Below, one piece after another: positions 47,693-56,815 of a DNA stretch of 64,000 bases. Below the pieces are notes generated by a model that had not been told where the DNA came from, did no database searches, and worked only from the letters and a program-made list of their open reading frames with translations. The stretch's first letter is position 1; each line of letters opens with the position of its first letter. Source of the DNA: Streptococcus viridans (GTDB taxonomy: Bacteria > Bacillota > Bacilli > Lactobacillales > Streptococcaceae); NCBI RefSeq assembly GCF_900636365.1, contig NZ_LR134266.1, forward strand, positions 1,129,501 to 1,193,500. The letters run 5' to 3'. Position numbers and translations under genes: made by a program.

Positions 47693-48544
47693 ATGAAATT
47701 CATTAAACCAATTTTAGTTCTATTCACCTTCGCCCTTGCTCTGCTCTTTATCACTGCTTGTGGCTCCAGCAAAACTTCTTCTTCCGGCTCTAAAGCACGT
47801 ACCATTGAAGAAATCAAGAAAAGTGGTGAGCTTCGTATCGCAGTCTTTGGGGACAAAAAACCATTTGGGTATGTTGATAATGACGGTTCCTACCAAGGAT
47901 ATGATATTGAACTAGGGAATCAATTAGCTAAAGACCTAGGTGTCAAACCGAAATACGTTTCAGTGGACGCGGCTAACCGTGCCGAATACTTGATCTCCAA
48001 TAAAGTCGATATCACCTTGGCCAACTTCACCGTAACAGATGAGCGGAAGAAACAAGTAGACTTCGCCCTTCCTTATATGAAGGTTTCACTCGGTGTGGTG
48101 TCTCCTAAAGATAAAGTCATCACAGATGTGAAACAATTGGAAGGAAAAACCTTGATCGTAACCAAGGGAACCACTGCTGAAACTTACTTCGAAAAGAACC
48201 ATCCAGAAGTGAAACTTCAAAAATATGACCAATACAGCGATGCCTATCAAGCTCTCCTAGATGGACGTGGCGATGCTTTCTCAACAGACAACACAGAAGT
48301 CCTTGCTTGGGCCCTTGAAAACAAGGGATATGAAGTTGGAATTACTTCACTTGGTGATCCAGATACTATTGCCCCTGCTGTTCAAAAAGGAAACAAAGAA
48401 CTCCTTGATTTCATTAATGATGACATTAAAAAGCTTGGAAAAGAAAACTTCTTCCACAAAGCTTACGAGAAAACGCTTCACCCAACATACGGAGATGCTG
48501 CAAAAGCAGATGACCTCGTTGTTGAAGGTGGCGAAGTGAAATAA
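47693..48544 (+). CDS. Amino acid ABC transporter substrate-binding lipoprotein
   Basis: Extracellular substrate-binding lipoprotein of 283 residues. The signal peptide MKFIKPILVLFTFALALLFI ends in the lipobox ITAC, so the mature protein begins at Cys23, followed by a Ser-rich linker. The family 3 solute-binding domain is complete: SGELRIAVFGDKKPFGYVDN, YQGYDIELGNQLAKDLG, DITLANFTVTDERKKQVDFA, and the hinge region VTKGTTAETYF. AAGGAG precedes the ATG by 6 bases. It closes the operon; repeat copy 7 starts 8 bases after its stop. The ligand is not identified. Confidence 0.93.
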   Translation: MKFIKPILVLFTFALALLFITACGSSKTSSSGSKARTIEEIKKSGELRIAVFGDKKPFGYVDNDGSYQGYDIELGNQLAKDLGVKPKYVSVDAANRAEYLISNKVDITLANFTVTDERKKQVDFALPYMKVSLGVVSPKDKVITDVKQLEGKTLIVTKGTTAETYFEKNHPEVKLQKYDQYSDAYQALLDGRGDAFSTDNTEVLAWALENKGYEVGITSLGDPDTIAPAVQKGNKELLDFINDDIKKLGKENFFHKAYEKTLHPTYGDAAKADDLVVEGGEVK

Positions 48545-48552
48545 CAAAAAAA

Positions 48553-48730
48553 GAGGCTGGGACAAAAGTCCTAGCCTCTCAATTGTCTTTGGATTGTCGA
48601 GCAAGACGCAGTGGTTGAGTGGGCTCTACTACGCTGATTTCATCAGCTTTTACAGCCCTACTCAACTGTGCGGAGGTGGGACGACGAAATCGAATTCTAA
48701 CGAATTACCGATTTCTGTCCCACTCTCTTT
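48553..48730. repeat. Interspersed ~177-bp repeat, copy 7
   Basis: Plus-strand orientation between two convergent genes: 8 bases after the stop of the substrate-binding protein gene and 6 bases from the stop of the 498-residue membrane protein gene. Read on the plus strand its right hairpin ends GTCCCACTCTCTTTTTCT; on the minus strand its left hairpin ends CAGCCTCTTTTTTTG. Both sides therefore have a terminator. Nearly identical to copy 5. Confidence 0.95.
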
Positions 48731-48736
48731 TTCTAG

Positions 48737-50233
48737 TCAAAAACTATCTTCCACTGGTGCTTCTGATCGTTTCTTCCAAAAGCAGGCACCCAGTAGGACA
48801 TCGATGGTTAAACAGACAGAGAGGATCTGTAGAGGCCAAAGCAAGCCATAAACAGCAGATAGACCATAGAAAATACTTGCCGAAGCCCAAAGAATTCGAG
48901 ATTCTATCGCCAAAGCGAACTGGCTTGAGACAAAGCCGATTGTGAATAAAACCAAATGGATACCCGTTGCATAAAAAAGGATGAAAGCAAAAGGGCCGGT
49001 CAGGAAGAGTCCGATGATACCCAAGCCGTAATAAGCAAGACCTAGCCATTTGGGAAGAGCAAAAAGATACGAATAAAGAGACGATGCATTTCCTTTATTG
49101 GTTAAGACCCCGTTAATAGGCTGTCTAGAGTTCTCAAATGACTGATTGCTATTGTCGTCTTGCTCCAAAGTCACGTCCACTGTAGGCCTTTCTTGCCCAT
49201 ACTCTAACCCCTTTGTTACTACTCCTTCACCATTATCACTCGATTGGTTCCCAAATAACATAACAAGGGGAGCTATGACTAATTTTTCTTTCATCAAGAC
49301 GAATACATTAGGATAGCCAAATCGTTTTGGGTAAGAAAGCAAATCGGATAATAAGGACGAAGATTCCTTATTTCCGGAGATTACTTCATCCGATTCCCAT
49401 TGACTTTCTATCTGCTCAGCTGACTCTTCTTCATCTCCACTTGCAGCACTATCTTTGTCAGTATAGACACTTGACCGCGTCCCAAACAGCTTCTGCAAAC
49501 TTTCATTCTGTCTATATACCAGATAAAGGGAAATGACAGAATGGTAAAAAGGAATAGGTGAAGTCGTCTTTAAAACAAGCAGGTCTAGCGTGACAGAAGG
49601 GAGATAGTAACAAGCATAAAGGCAACTGAGCACAAATAGAACCTTCTGATTCTTAATGATGAGGAAACTAGACAACAAGATGACTAGCAGGACTTCTTGG
49701 TCCACTCCTTCAAATAATCTCCAGTAAATGTCAGATTTTGAATGATCCAATATATTCCATAAGCGTAATACAACAGGAGTCCGATCTACCAATTGTAAGA
49801 TACTAATCCCAAAGGAAACCAACGGAACGATTGGATACCAAGTCCCTTCCTGACCAACCAAAGAACGAAGATGTGGCCACTCCACCTTATTGATCATTAT
49901 CAGGACAATAGCTAAGGTTGGAAGTTGAGAGAGTCTCATCACAACCTCCGTACCAAATAAAGCAATGGGAACCTCTTGTGGCCAAAAGATGCTGAGGACT
50001 AGGAAGAGAGCATAGGGAAGAAGACCTTCCGCCTTCTTCTCATCTTTCCAAATCTTTACTGTGAGAAAAACTTGAATAGCCAGCCATAAAACAATCTGAA
50101 GAATTGACAACCAGATAATAGGGGGAGATTCACCGTTTCCAGGCTCTCCGGATAAGAACATAGATACTTGAAAAAGAGCTCCAAAAACCAAGACTAGTAA
50201 GAGAATTGGGTAGCAAATTTTACGGTTCATCAC
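48737..50233 (-). CDS. Unknown polytopic membrane protein, 498 residues
   Basis: Unrecognised. The N-terminal half has about seven transmembrane segments, starting MMNRKICYPILLLVLVFGAL. A polar region from about residue 255 to 395 is acidic and rich in Ser, Asn and Gln, broken by one amphipathic or weakly hydrophobic stretch (MKEKLVIAPLVMLFG). The last 110 residues have three to four more segments (LGIIGLFLTGPFAFILFYATG onward). That end resembles the small paralogues at 43290 to 45370. A piece of a second copy survives at 44527-44743. A GGAAGGAGA site precedes the ATG. It is probably transcribed alone, and repeat copy 7 follows its stop. Confidence 0.75.
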   Translation of the reverse strand: MMNRKICYPILLLVLVFGALFQVSMFLSGEPGNGESPPIIWLSILQIVLWLAIQVFLTVKIWKDEKKAEGLLPYALFLVLSIFWPQEVPIALFGTEVVMRLSQLPTLAIVLIMINKVEWPHLRSLVGQEGTWYPIVPLVSFGISILQLVDRTPVVLRLWNILDHSKSDIYWRLFEGVDQEVLLVILLSSFLIIKNQKVLFVLSCLYACYYLPSVTLDLLVLKTTSPIPFYHSVISLYLVYRQNESLQKLFGTRSSVYTDKDSAASGDEEESAEQIESQWESDEVISGNKESSSLLSDLLSYPKRFGYPNVFVLMKEKLVIAPLVMLFGNQSSDNGEGVVTKGLEYGQERPTVDVTLEQDDNSNQSFENSRQPINGVLTNKGNASSLYSYLFALPKWLGLAYYGLGIIGLFLTGPFAFILFYATGIHLVLFTIGFVSSQFALAIESRILWASASIFYGLSAVYGLLWPLQILSVCLTIDVLLGACFWKKRSEAPVEDSF

Positions 50234-50320
50234 AATCTCCTTCCTCTAGACGAATCAGTGAAGCGTGAACTCAAAACGAGCTTTCTTTTTAATTGTAGCT
50301 AGTGAGACAGTAATTCATTC

Positions 50321-50788
50321 TTAAATAAAATCAGCCTCTGCAATAGCTTCTTTGACCACTTCCAATGGGAGATGGACCAGTTCTACTTCTTTTTCACGGT
50401 AGAGGTACTCAGCATATTCATCGATACGGTATTGATGGATATAAACAACCCGCTTGCAACCAACTTGAAGCAACTGCTTGGTACAATTGAGGCAAGGGAA
50501 ATGGGTCACATAGGCTGTGAAACCTCTGGGAATCCCCCGTTCGGCTCCCTGTAAAATGGCATTGACTTCCGCATGGAGGGTTCGGACACAATGCCCTTCC
50601 ACCATGAGACAGTCATGATCCAAGCAATGTTCTGTACCAGAGACAGAGCCATTGTAGCCCGTCGCAACTACCTTATGATCCTTGACTAATACAGCCCCCA
50701 CCTTAGCCCGCTTACAGGTTGCTCGATTTGATATTAACAAAGCCTGTGCTGCAAAATACTCATCCCAGGCTAATCGCTTGTGTCCCAC
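50321..50788 (-). CDS. comEB: dCMP deaminase (ComEB family)
   Basis: Zinc-dependent deamination of dCMP to dUMP for thymidylate synthesis. The cytidine-deaminase motif is complete: HAEVNAIL (HAE) and FPCLNCTKQLL (PCxxC); a second metal site is suggested by CLDHDC...EGHCVRT. I use the GTG at 50788 (protein MGHKRLAWDEYFAAQ) because AAGGAGG lies 8 bases before it, and family members begin with RLAWDEYF; an upstream ATG would add 13 residues and include this ribosome site. A TGC-TATAAT extended -10 at 50826-50831 fits this start. The name comes from the B. subtilis com locus; it is not a competence protein by function. Confidence 0.9.
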   Translation of the reverse strand: MGHKRLAWDEYFAAQALLISNRATCKRAKVGAVLVKDHKVVATGYNGSVSGTEHCLDHDCLMVEGHCVRTLHAEVNAILQGAERGIPRGFTAYVTHFPCLNCTKQLLQVGCKRVVYIHQYRIDEYAEYLYREKEVELVHLPLEVVKEAIAEADFI

Positions 50789-50883
50789 AGTCTTATCCTC
50801 CTTCATAAACCTTCTAATTTTTTTCATTATAGCACGAAATCAGCAAGAAAAAAAGATGACACTGTCACAGCTGATTCCATCAT

Positions 50884-50912
50884 CCAAAAAAAGAGATCCA
50901 TGCGGATCTCTT
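50884..50912 (-). terminator. Terminator of infC-rpmI-rplT
   Basis: On the minus strand AAGAGATCC and GGATCTCTT pair around GCAT, followed by TTTTTTT. It begins just after the rplT stop codon. Confidence 0.9.
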
Positions 50913-50918
50913 AATCAA

Positions 50919-51278
50919 TTATTTACCAAGTTTTGCTTTAGCTGCGTCTGCAAGAGCTGTGAAAGCTGCTGCATCGTTAACAGCCAAGTCAGCAAGCATT
51001 TTACGGTTAACTTCGATCTCAGCCAATTTCAAACCATGCATCAATTGTGAGTATGAAAGACCGTTCATACGAGCTGCCGCATTGATACGTGTGATCCACA
51101 ATTTGCGGAAGTCACGTTTCTTTTGACGACGGTCACGGTATGCATAGTAGTAAGAGTTCATTACTTGTTCTTTTGCAGTACGGAACAAGATGTGTTTAGC
51201 TCCATAGTAACCTTTAGCTAATTTAAGAATACGTTTACGACGTTTGCGTGATACAACGCCACCTTTAACACGTGCCAT
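50919..51278 (-). CDS. rplT: 50S ribosomal protein L20
   Basis: Binds 23S rRNA early in assembly of the large subunit; also the autorepressor of its operon in many bacteria. The sequence [25 protein letters not shown] starts the long basic helix, and [23 protein letters not shown] is the conserved globular part. Length of 119 residues is standard. It is the last gene of infC-rpmI-rplT. Confidence 0.98.
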   Translation of the reverse strand: MARVKGGVVSRKRRKRILKLAKGYYGAKHILFRTAKEQVMNSYYYAYRDRRQKKRDFRKLWITRINAAARMNGLSYSQLMHGLKLAEIEVNRKMLADLAVNDAAAFTALADAAKAKLGK

Positions 51279-51327
51279 TTATATTTCCTCCAATATTTCC
51301 TAGAATTCTTTACTTACAAATACGCGA

Positions 51328-51528
51328 TTATTTCAAGCGAGTAAGCATTGCTTTGATACGTTTGAAATCTCCTGAATGCACCATAGATGCTTTACGAAGA
51401 TGACGACGTTGTTTCTTAGTTTTTCCGTGGAAACGGTGAGAAGTGTAAGCACGGAAACGTTTAAGTCCACCAGAACCTGTACGTTTGAAACGTTTAGCTG
51501 ATGCGCGGTGTGTTTTTTGTTTTGGCAT
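51328..51528 (-). CDS. rpmI: 50S ribosomal protein L35
   Basis: Small basic large-subunit protein of 66 residues: [20 protein letters not shown] and [21 protein letters not shown] are the family sequence. It lies 33 bases after infC and 49 before rplT, with GGAGAA upstream of the ATG. Its codon use is strongly biased, as in other ribosomal genes. Confidence 0.98.
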   Translation of the reverse strand: MPKQKTHRASAKRFKRTGSGGLKRFRAYTSHRFHGKTKKQRRHLRKASMVHSGDFKRIKAMLTRLK

Positions 51529-51561
51529 GATATTTTCTCCTTTTTTTAACTTTCTGACAGT

Positions 51562-52092
51562 TTATTTCTTGTCAGTTGCTGGTGCCAACTGCATGAACAT
51601 TTGACGACCATCCATTTTAGCACGTTGTTCGATGATAGCAATATCTTGAGTTGCTTCAGCGAAGTCGGCTAAAACTTTTGCCCCAATCTCTTTATGGGTG
51701 ATCATACGACCCTTAAAGCGAATGGAAACCTTCACTTTGTTTCCTTTTTCAAGGAACTTGCGAGCATTGCGAAGTTTTGTATCGAAATCACCCTTGTCAA
51801 TAACTGGGCTCAAACGAACTTCTTTCACGGTCACAACGCTTTGTTTTTTGCGTTGTTCTTTTTGTTTCTTCTGGTACTCAAATTTGAACTTACCGTAGTC
51901 CATAATTTTCGCAACAGGAGGTTTAGCTTGAGGTTGAATGAGAACCAAGTCCACATTAGCGTCGTCCGCAAGTGCTTGCGCTTCACCAAGTGGTTTGATA
52001 CCCAATTGTTCGCCCTCAAGACCGATTAAGCGAACTTCACGTACACGAATTTCATCATTGATGAATAAGTCTTGCTTTGCTATGGTTTTCAC
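51562..52092 (-). CDS. infC: Translation initiation factor IF-3
   Basis: Prevents premature joining of ribosomal subunits and checks the start codon. The N-domain ([24 protein letters not shown]), the lysine-rich linker ([12 protein letters not shown]) and the C-domain ([37 protein letters not shown]) are complete. The start is uncertain. I use the GTG giving [10 protein letters not shown], the form common in streptococcal entries; a TTG at 52119 would add nine residues that run into an attenuator, and ATA at 52083 ([12 protein letters not shown]) sits 6 bases after AGAGGTG and aligns with the start of Bacillus IF-3. IF-3 genes are known for rare start codons that allow autoregulation. Confidence 0.93.
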   Translation of the reverse strand: MKTIAKQDLFINDEIRVREVRLIGLEGEQLGIKPLGEAQALADDANVDLVLIQPQAKPPVAKIMDYGKFKFEYQKKQKEQRKKQSVVTVKEVRLSPVIDKGDFDTKLRNARKFLEKGNKVKVSIRFKGRMITHKEIGAKVLADFAEATQDIAIIEQRAKMDGRQMFMQLAPATDKK

Positions 52093-52108
52093 CTCTTTTT
52101 TTATTTTA

Positions 52109-52145
52109 GAGAAAAACAAGAGCGGACTTGCTAACGCAAACCCGC
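52109..52145 (-). terminator. Leader attenuator of the infC operon
   Basis: On the minus strand GCGGGTTTGC, loop GTTA, and GCAAGTCCGC form a 10-bp stem (two G-T pairs), followed by TCTTGTTTTTCTC. It lies before infC and after the promoter, so it can stop transcription early. Control by L20 or another ribosomal protein, as in Bacillus, is an inference. Confidence 0.75.
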
Positions 52146-52246
52146 ACTACATGATTATAGTTCATTTCTGAAACTTGATCCGTAGGGGCCAGACAACGTT
52201 AGTCGCAAGGCGAGAAGTTCTCACTTCTGCTTTTCTCAACTTTTAT

Positions 52247-52275
52247 ATGATATCAAGTTTATGATGGATTGTCAA
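52247..52275 (-). promoter_or_regulatory. Promoter of infC-rpmI-rplT
   Basis: On the minus strand TTGACA (52270-52275), 17 bases and TATCAT (52247-52252). The -35 lies within the last codons of cmk. The leader is about 150 bases long. Confidence 0.75.
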
Positions 52276-52942
52276 GGATTTTTTTCGCTTTTTCTTCAAT
52301 AAATGCAACCACTTGATCAATCCCGACACCAGTCGTATCAAAATGAATGGCATCTGCTGCTGGTTTCAATGGAGAAACCTCTCGGTGACTGTCTTTATAG
52401 TCCCGCTCAGCAATTTCTTTTTTCAATACTTCTAAATCTGTTTCAATGCCCTTGCTCAAATTTTCCTTATAGCGACGCTCTGCTCGTTCTTCTACAGAAG
52501 CTACTAAAAAAATCTTCAATTCTGCATCTGGCAGGACAACCGTTCCAATATCGCGACCATCCATCACGATTCCACCTTGAGCTGCAATCTGCTGTTGTTG
52601 CGCTACCAAGCGTTCACGAACAGGTGCCAAGGCAGATACCCAAGAGACATTATTGGTTACTTCATTGTCACGGATAGGATGTGTCACATCGACATCTGCT
52701 ACAAAGACCATCTGTTGGCCATCTTCAGAGCGTCCGAAACTAACTGGATAGCGATCCAACAGTTCTATCAAACCTTCCACATCATCTTCTGAAAGGTCAT
52801 GACGAAGAGCCAAATAAGTAGCTGCTCGGTACATGGCACCCGTATCCAGATAGGTGTAACCTAGCTCTTTAGCAATAATCTTAGCAACAGTTGACTTCCC
52901 GCTAGATGCAGGACCATCAATCGCGATTTGAATCTGTTTCAT
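52259..52942 (-). CDS. cmk: Cytidylate kinase
   Basis: Phosphorylates CMP and dCMP with ATP. The P-loop [23 protein letters not shown] starts the protein; [37 protein letters not shown] and the lid [14 protein letters not shown] are typical. Its 227 residues are standard. It follows the LysM gene by 10 bases, and ribosomal genes come next, the usual streptococcal order. Confidence 0.97.
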   Translation of the reverse strand: MKQIQIAIDGPASSGKSTVAKIIAKELGYTYLDTGAMYRAATYLALRHDLSEDDVEGLIELLDRYPVSFGRSEDGQQMVFVADVDVTHPIRDNEVTNNVSWVSALAPVRERLVAQQQQIAAQGGIVMDGRDIGTVVLPDAELKIFLVASVEERAERRYKENLSKGIETDLEVLKKEIAERDYKDSHREVSPLKPAADAIHFDTTGVGIDQVVAFIEEKAKKILDNPS

Positions 52943-52952
52943 AGCTTATCCT

Positions 52953-53393
52953 TTATTTAATCTTGACGACATCTCCTGGATTGGCATACCATGATCCAGT
53001 AGACATGTGAGATGGATTCAGTTGTTCCAATTCGGCAATCGAAATTCCAGCACGCGCTGCAATCGCTGCCTCTCCTTCACCAGCTAGGACTGTAATCGTT
53101 CCTTCTTCAGATTCTTCTGCACTTGCTTCCTCTGTCTGTTCTGCAGCTGGAGCACTGCTTGCTGCAACGACTGTTGTTTCACCATTATAGAAACCGCTCA
53201 TTTGTTTTTTCTTATCGCTACCACCTGTAGAAAGGTAAATTAAGAAGCAGACCATCGCTACAATAATAATAAAGAAAATAATCGCCAAGATGGTCAACAA
53301 GCGATCAGCTTTTATCCCATTTAATTTGTTTGTTCGTTTCAATGTTTCTTCTCCGTCATCATAAATTTCTTCTTCCCATGGCTCTTTCGGCAT
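52953..53393 (-). CDS. LysM-domain membrane protein (SAG1386/EF1546 type)
   Basis: Single-pass membrane protein of 147 residues. A charged cytoplasmic N-terminus (MPKEPWEEEIYDDGEETLKR) precedes one transmembrane segment (LLTILAIIFFIIIVAMVCFLIYL), an Ala/Glu-rich linker and a C-terminal LysM domain (ITVLAGEGEAAIAARAGISI...LNPSHM...NPGDVVKIK) that would bind peptidoglycan. I use the ATG at 53393, which has AAGGAGG 6 bases upstream, in place of an ATT- or ATG-led form 11 residues longer that contains this site. It lies 10 bases before cmk and is divergent from the ferredoxin gene. Confidence 0.88.
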   Translation of the reverse strand: MPKEPWEEEIYDDGEETLKRTNKLNGIKADRLLTILAIIFFIIIVAMVCFLIYLSTGGSDKKKQMSGFYNGETTVVAASSAPAAEQTEEASAEESEEGTITVLAGEGEAAIAARAGISIAELEQLNPSHMSTGSWYANPGDVVKIK

Positions 53394-53403
53394 AACTTCC
53401 TCC

Positions 53404-53432
53404 TTGTGTTTTCCTGTTAAAATCATTACAAT
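53404..53432 (+). promoter_or_regulatory. Promoter of the ferredoxin gene
   Basis: TTGTGT (53404-53409), 17 bases and TACAAT (53427-53432). Only 6 bases separate the -10 from the start codon at 53439, so the transcript should begin at the codon itself. Confidence 0.65.
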
Positions 53433-53438
53433 ATAGAT

Positions 53439-53636
53439 ATGAAAATAACCTTAATACCTGAACGTTGTATCGCATGTGGCCTCTGCCAAACATACTCGGA
53501 CATTTTTGACTATCATGATAATGGCATTGTTAAGTTCACCTCTGAGGATGAACGATTGGAAAAAGAGTTTCCTACCGATGTAGCCATCCAAGAAGCTGTT
53601 AAAAATTGTCCGACTCGAGCTCTTATCAAAGATTAA
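53439..53636 (+). CDS. fer: Small ferredoxin
   Basis: A 65-residue electron carrier with one iron-sulfur cluster. The cysteines are in CIACGLC and later in NCPTRAL, giving CxxCxxC...CP. The middle (DIFDYHDNGIVKF) is usual for the monocluster ferredoxins of low-GC bacteria, which bind [4Fe-4S] or [3Fe-4S]. No Shine-Dalgarno is visible before the ATG, and the promoter is 6 bases away, so the mRNA is probably leaderless. Its last bases overlap the stop codon of the convergent ebsA gene. Confidence 0.9.
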   Translation: MKITLIPERCIACGLCQTYSDIFDYHDNGIVKFTSEDERLEKEFPTDVAIQEAVKNCPTRALIKD

Positions 53637-54121
53637 GAGCTTTTTTCATTATCTGCATAGTAGAGTTGATAATAGTCCACATGGATAAAGTTATCAGTCA
53701 ACTCAATCTCTCCCTTGAAATGATCATTCAAGGCCAAGGCATTGATAAAGTATTTTTTGGGCCACTTACGCATACAGAAGGTCCGACTTCTTGATCCATC
53801 ATTGAAAATCAACTTGATGGAATTCTTTGTAACTTCCACTTTTTCAATCGATGAAATCGGAACTTTTATAGGAGTTAATGGGTTCGCCGTGATAATCCGT
53901 AGAATCCCATCATCGTATATCGTAAAATAGCGATGCACTCCTACAGCCAGTAAGGCCATAAAGAGAAAGAATGAAAAGAGTACCACCGTCGGGATACTGG
54001 AACTCTCATACATCAGAGCTAATCCAATAAAGACGGGTATAACCGATAAGGACCAGTAGGTAATCAGCATGGATAAATCAGGCTGCCAATGGTATCGGAT
54101 TTTCCCAAAAATCTTAATCAT
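53633..54121 (-). CDS. ebsA: EbsA-like membrane protein
   Basis: A 162-residue protein with two close transmembrane segments near the N-terminus (WSLSVIPVFIGLALMYE and VVLFSFFLFMALLAVGV) and a cytoplasmic PH-like domain after them (FTIYDDGILRIITANPLTPIKVPISSIEKVEV). It resembles the EbsA protein of enterococci and streptococci, a family named for an aggregation locus and of unproven function. GGAGGGGG precedes the ATG. It is adjacent to fer and the cmk block, as in other streptococci. The terminator upstream of it ends the rgp/gac transcript, so it is expressed separately. Confidence 0.75.
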   Translation of the reverse strand: MIKIFGKIRYHWQPDLSMLITYWSLSVIPVFIGLALMYESSSIPTVVLFSFFLFMALLAVGVHRYFTIYDDGILRIITANPLTPIKVPISSIEKVEVTKNSIKLIFNDGSRSRTFCMRKWPKKYFINALALNDHFKGEIELTDNFIHVDYYQLYYADNEKSS

Positions 54122-54160
54122 ATCCGGAACCCCCTCCTACTAGTTTAGCATAAAATCAAC

Positions 54161-54192
54161 AAAAATAGAACAGGAAAGCCTGTTCTATTTTT
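54161..54192 (-). terminator. Terminator of the rgp/gac cluster
   Basis: AAAATAGAACAGG and CCTGTTCTATTTT form a perfect 13-bp stem around a four-base loop (CTTT on the minus strand), followed by TGTTGATTTT on that strand. It lies about 60 bases after the stop of the GacH-like gene. Confidence 0.85.
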
Positions 54193-54250
54193 AATAATTT
54201 TAGCAATCAAATAACCAAACAACTGATTGATAAAAGCTAGTCTCTTTCCA

Positions 54251-56779
54251 TTAATTTTTCGCCGATGGTACCTCGAAGAAAGATTGGGATAGATAGCCTT
54301 TGCCACTGATTAAATCATACTCGACCATCTTCAAATCTTCAGCAATCTCTTTAGCTTCTCCTTCTAAAGCTTTTTTATCAACACTTGCTTTCTTCAAAAC
54401 TTCAGTCAAGAGAGCATAGTAAGGTGAGATTTTAGAGTTGGTCTGTTCAAAGACCATAGCAGAGAAATCACTTGAATTGACTAAAGGATAGTCCAACTTC
54501 GGAGCATCGAAATTACTCCAAATAAAGTAGTCTGTTTGGTATTGACCTTCTGGATAGTTCTTAAAGGCAGATTCTGGATACAACCCAGGCAAATGATCTC
54601 CGTAAAAGACAACTGTAATCTTTTTATCGATTTTGGATAGCTTTTCTAGGAAATCTTGAGTGGCGCTGTCGGTGAATGTTAGTAACCTTGAATAATTTGT
54701 CAAACGAGTATTCACATCTTCTGAGAAATCTTTTCCAGAAGCAGTTACATCTGATGGTTCACCTGCAATAAAAGGCGCATGATTTTGCATCGTAATGACT
54801 GAAAAGAATTGACTCCGCTTAGGATCTAAATCTTTTAATACTGAATTATAGGTTGATTGGTCACTGACATGAATTTCCTGATAACCTACATTGTAATCTT
54901 TTTTATCATCAATGCTTACAAACTTATCAAAAGCTAGTCTATTGTATATAACATTTCTTGAATAATTGATTTTAGATTCGAAATGTATGATTTCTTTATT
55001 TTTAGAATTAAAAGAATCACTAATCGAAATTAAATGTTGCATTTTTGGAGCAACATCTGAGTATAGAACAGAGACGGTAGGGCTGATATTATAAAATGGT
55101 AAGCCTGTTAAGGTTTGAAATTCCATATTAGCCGTACCACCGCCGTAGCCGTCTGATTTCATTAAACCACTTGTCACTCTTGATTTTATGTTTTGAATAT
55201 TTGGGATAGGATTTCTAGAAATTGTCACTCCTTCGATTCTGCTTGGATCCGAAAAACTCTCACTCAGGACATAAATGATGGTCTGTTGATCGACATATTC
55301 ATTTCTTGTTTGATTAATTTCAGAAGCTTGCACAGAGTATTTCTTTTCAATCTCTTGCATTTTTTCTTTGCTGTATCCCTCAGGTTTTATCATGACTTCT
55401 GTTGTCAATTGATTAAACCATACATAAGCTAGTGATCGATACCTTGCATTTATCGAATTCCCCAGCCATTTCGTATCCTGAAAGTTATTCAGTAAGGTGA
55501 TAACTGGTACTTTCTCTGAAATCATACCATTCTCTTTTTGGTCAAAGATCGAATATACTTTATAACCAAATAATACCAGAGCAAAAAGGGTAAGATATCG
55601 AATTATGGTTGATCTAATAATTTTACCTGTATAAATATACCGTCTGCCGAGAATATAGGTAACTGATAGACCTACTGCAACGGCTATGACGATGAACATA
55701 AAGGAGACATCAACAAAGCTAAATAAAACGGAAGGTTGAGATAACCAGACTAAATCACTCGGTAAAATTGGCTCGCCCCTCATACTAAATTTAACAGCAT
55801 TGCCTACAACGAAAAAAATACTACTAAAGACTATTAAAATCGTCGTAAACCAATATCTATTAATTAACACATATAGAGAGATGTATAGAAACACGAGACA
55901 AAGGATAGGAAATACGACTCCACCTGGAAAAATCGAATAACCCACTAATAAATCTCCTACTCCAAGTCCAACTTGCACACCAGTATTCGTTAAGATGGCT
56001 AAACTAATACTAGTCATGACAGCCAGTGAGAAACTCGATCTATTTTTAACTAAATCTATTTGACCTTTGACAAAAAACAATCCGATAAGAGTCAAAAGAA
56101 TAGAGAAGGCAAGCATTTTAAACTCAATAAACCAAAATTGCGATAGAGAATATTTGCCTCCTCCAGTTTTTCCAATACCATCAAACAAATACCAGGTCGT
56201 ACGATAGAGAGTTGAAGGAATTTTTGAATCCGTTAAAACAAAAGTTGTTAAAATACTAGAATGCAATAAGTATTCAAATAGTTTTCCAATTGGTCTCATC
56301 TTTCTGTTAACAGCCTTATTATCAAACCACTGTCTAATAGTTGAAAATAAAAGCGAACTAACAACTAATACCGATACAAAAACTATTGAATTAGTCTGCC
56401 AAAAACCATTCTTGGCAAAATCAAATATCTTATACTTCGGTACATTAATATGAAGAGCAACTTCAACTGAATAGGAAAGAATTAAATAGACACTATACGA
56501 TACAAGAATCTTTAAAGCAAAAATTCGCTTTAAATCATATTGAGAAATTAAGGCAACTAAAACGACTGTTGCAAGCCCAAAATAGATCCCACAGTGATTA
56601 ATCAATGTTATAACGGACCCTGTTGCTCCTAGATTATCAGCAATAACATGCTGAACTAAATACGTATTAATGACAAGGAATAACACAAGAAGAGCAAGAG
56701 AATACAATTGTGTTCTCGTTAATTTTTGATAGTTTCTTAGAAGAAACTCTTTTAAATTAAACTTCTTTTTTCTCTTCAT
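54251..56779 (-). CDS. gacH: GacH-like glycerol-phosphate transferase
   Basis: Large LtaS-type membrane enzyme (842 residues). About twelve hydrophobic segments fill the first 440 residues, followed by an extracellular sulfatase-fold domain. Likely catalytic parts are VLSESFSDP, the nucleophile threonine (about T553 counted from 56791) in GGGTANMEF, and YGDHLPGL with the metal-binding Asp-His. In group A streptococci GacH adds sn-glycerol 1-phosphate to the GlcNAc side chains of the wall polysaccharide, and the motif and cluster position match. I use the ATG at 56779 with GGGGAG just upstream; the ORF can be read from 56791. The DNA looks more AT-rich than rgpF. Confidence 0.85.
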   Translation of the reverse strand: MKRKKKFNLKEFLLRNYQKLTRTQLYSLALLVLFLVINTYLVQHVIADNLGATGSVITLINHCGIYFGLATVVLVALISQYDLKRIFALKILVSYSVYLILSYSVEVALHINVPKYKIFDFAKNGFWQTNSIVFVSVLVVSSLLFSTIRQWFDNKAVNRKMRPIGKLFEYLLHSSILTTFVLTDSKIPSTLYRTTWYLFDGIGKTGGGKYSLSQFWFIEFKMLAFSILLTLIGLFFVKGQIDLVKNRSSFSLAVMTSISLAILTNTGVQVGLGVGDLLVGYSIFPGGVVFPILCLVFLYISLYVLINRYWFTTILIVFSSIFFVVGNAVKFSMRGEPILPSDLVWLSQPSVLFSFVDVSFMFIVIAVAVGLSVTYILGRRYIYTGKIIRSTIIRYLTLFALVLFGYKVYSIFDQKENGMISEKVPVITLLNNFQDTKWLGNSINARYRSLAYVWFNQLTTEVMIKPEGYSKEKMQEIEKKYSVQASEINQTRNEYVDQQTIIYVLSESFSDPSRIEGVTISRNPIPNIQNIKSRVTSGLMKSDGYGGGTANMEFQTLTGLPFYNISPTVSVLYSDVAPKMQHLISISDSFNSKNKEIIHFESKINYSRNVIYNRLAFDKFVSIDDKKDYNVGYQEIHVSDQSTYNSVLKDLDPKRSQFFSVITMQNHAPFIAGEPSDVTASGKDFSEDVNTRLTNYSRLLTFTDSATQDFLEKLSKIDKKITVVFYGDHLPGLYPESAFKNYPEGQYQTDYFIWSNFDAPKLDYPLVNSSDFSAMVFEQTNSKISPYYALLTEVLKKASVDKKALEGEAKEIAEDLKMVEYDLISGKGYLSQSFFEVPSAKN

Positions 56780-56815
56780 TTTTCTCCCCATAACTAAGAT
56801 GTTGAAATTATAAAA

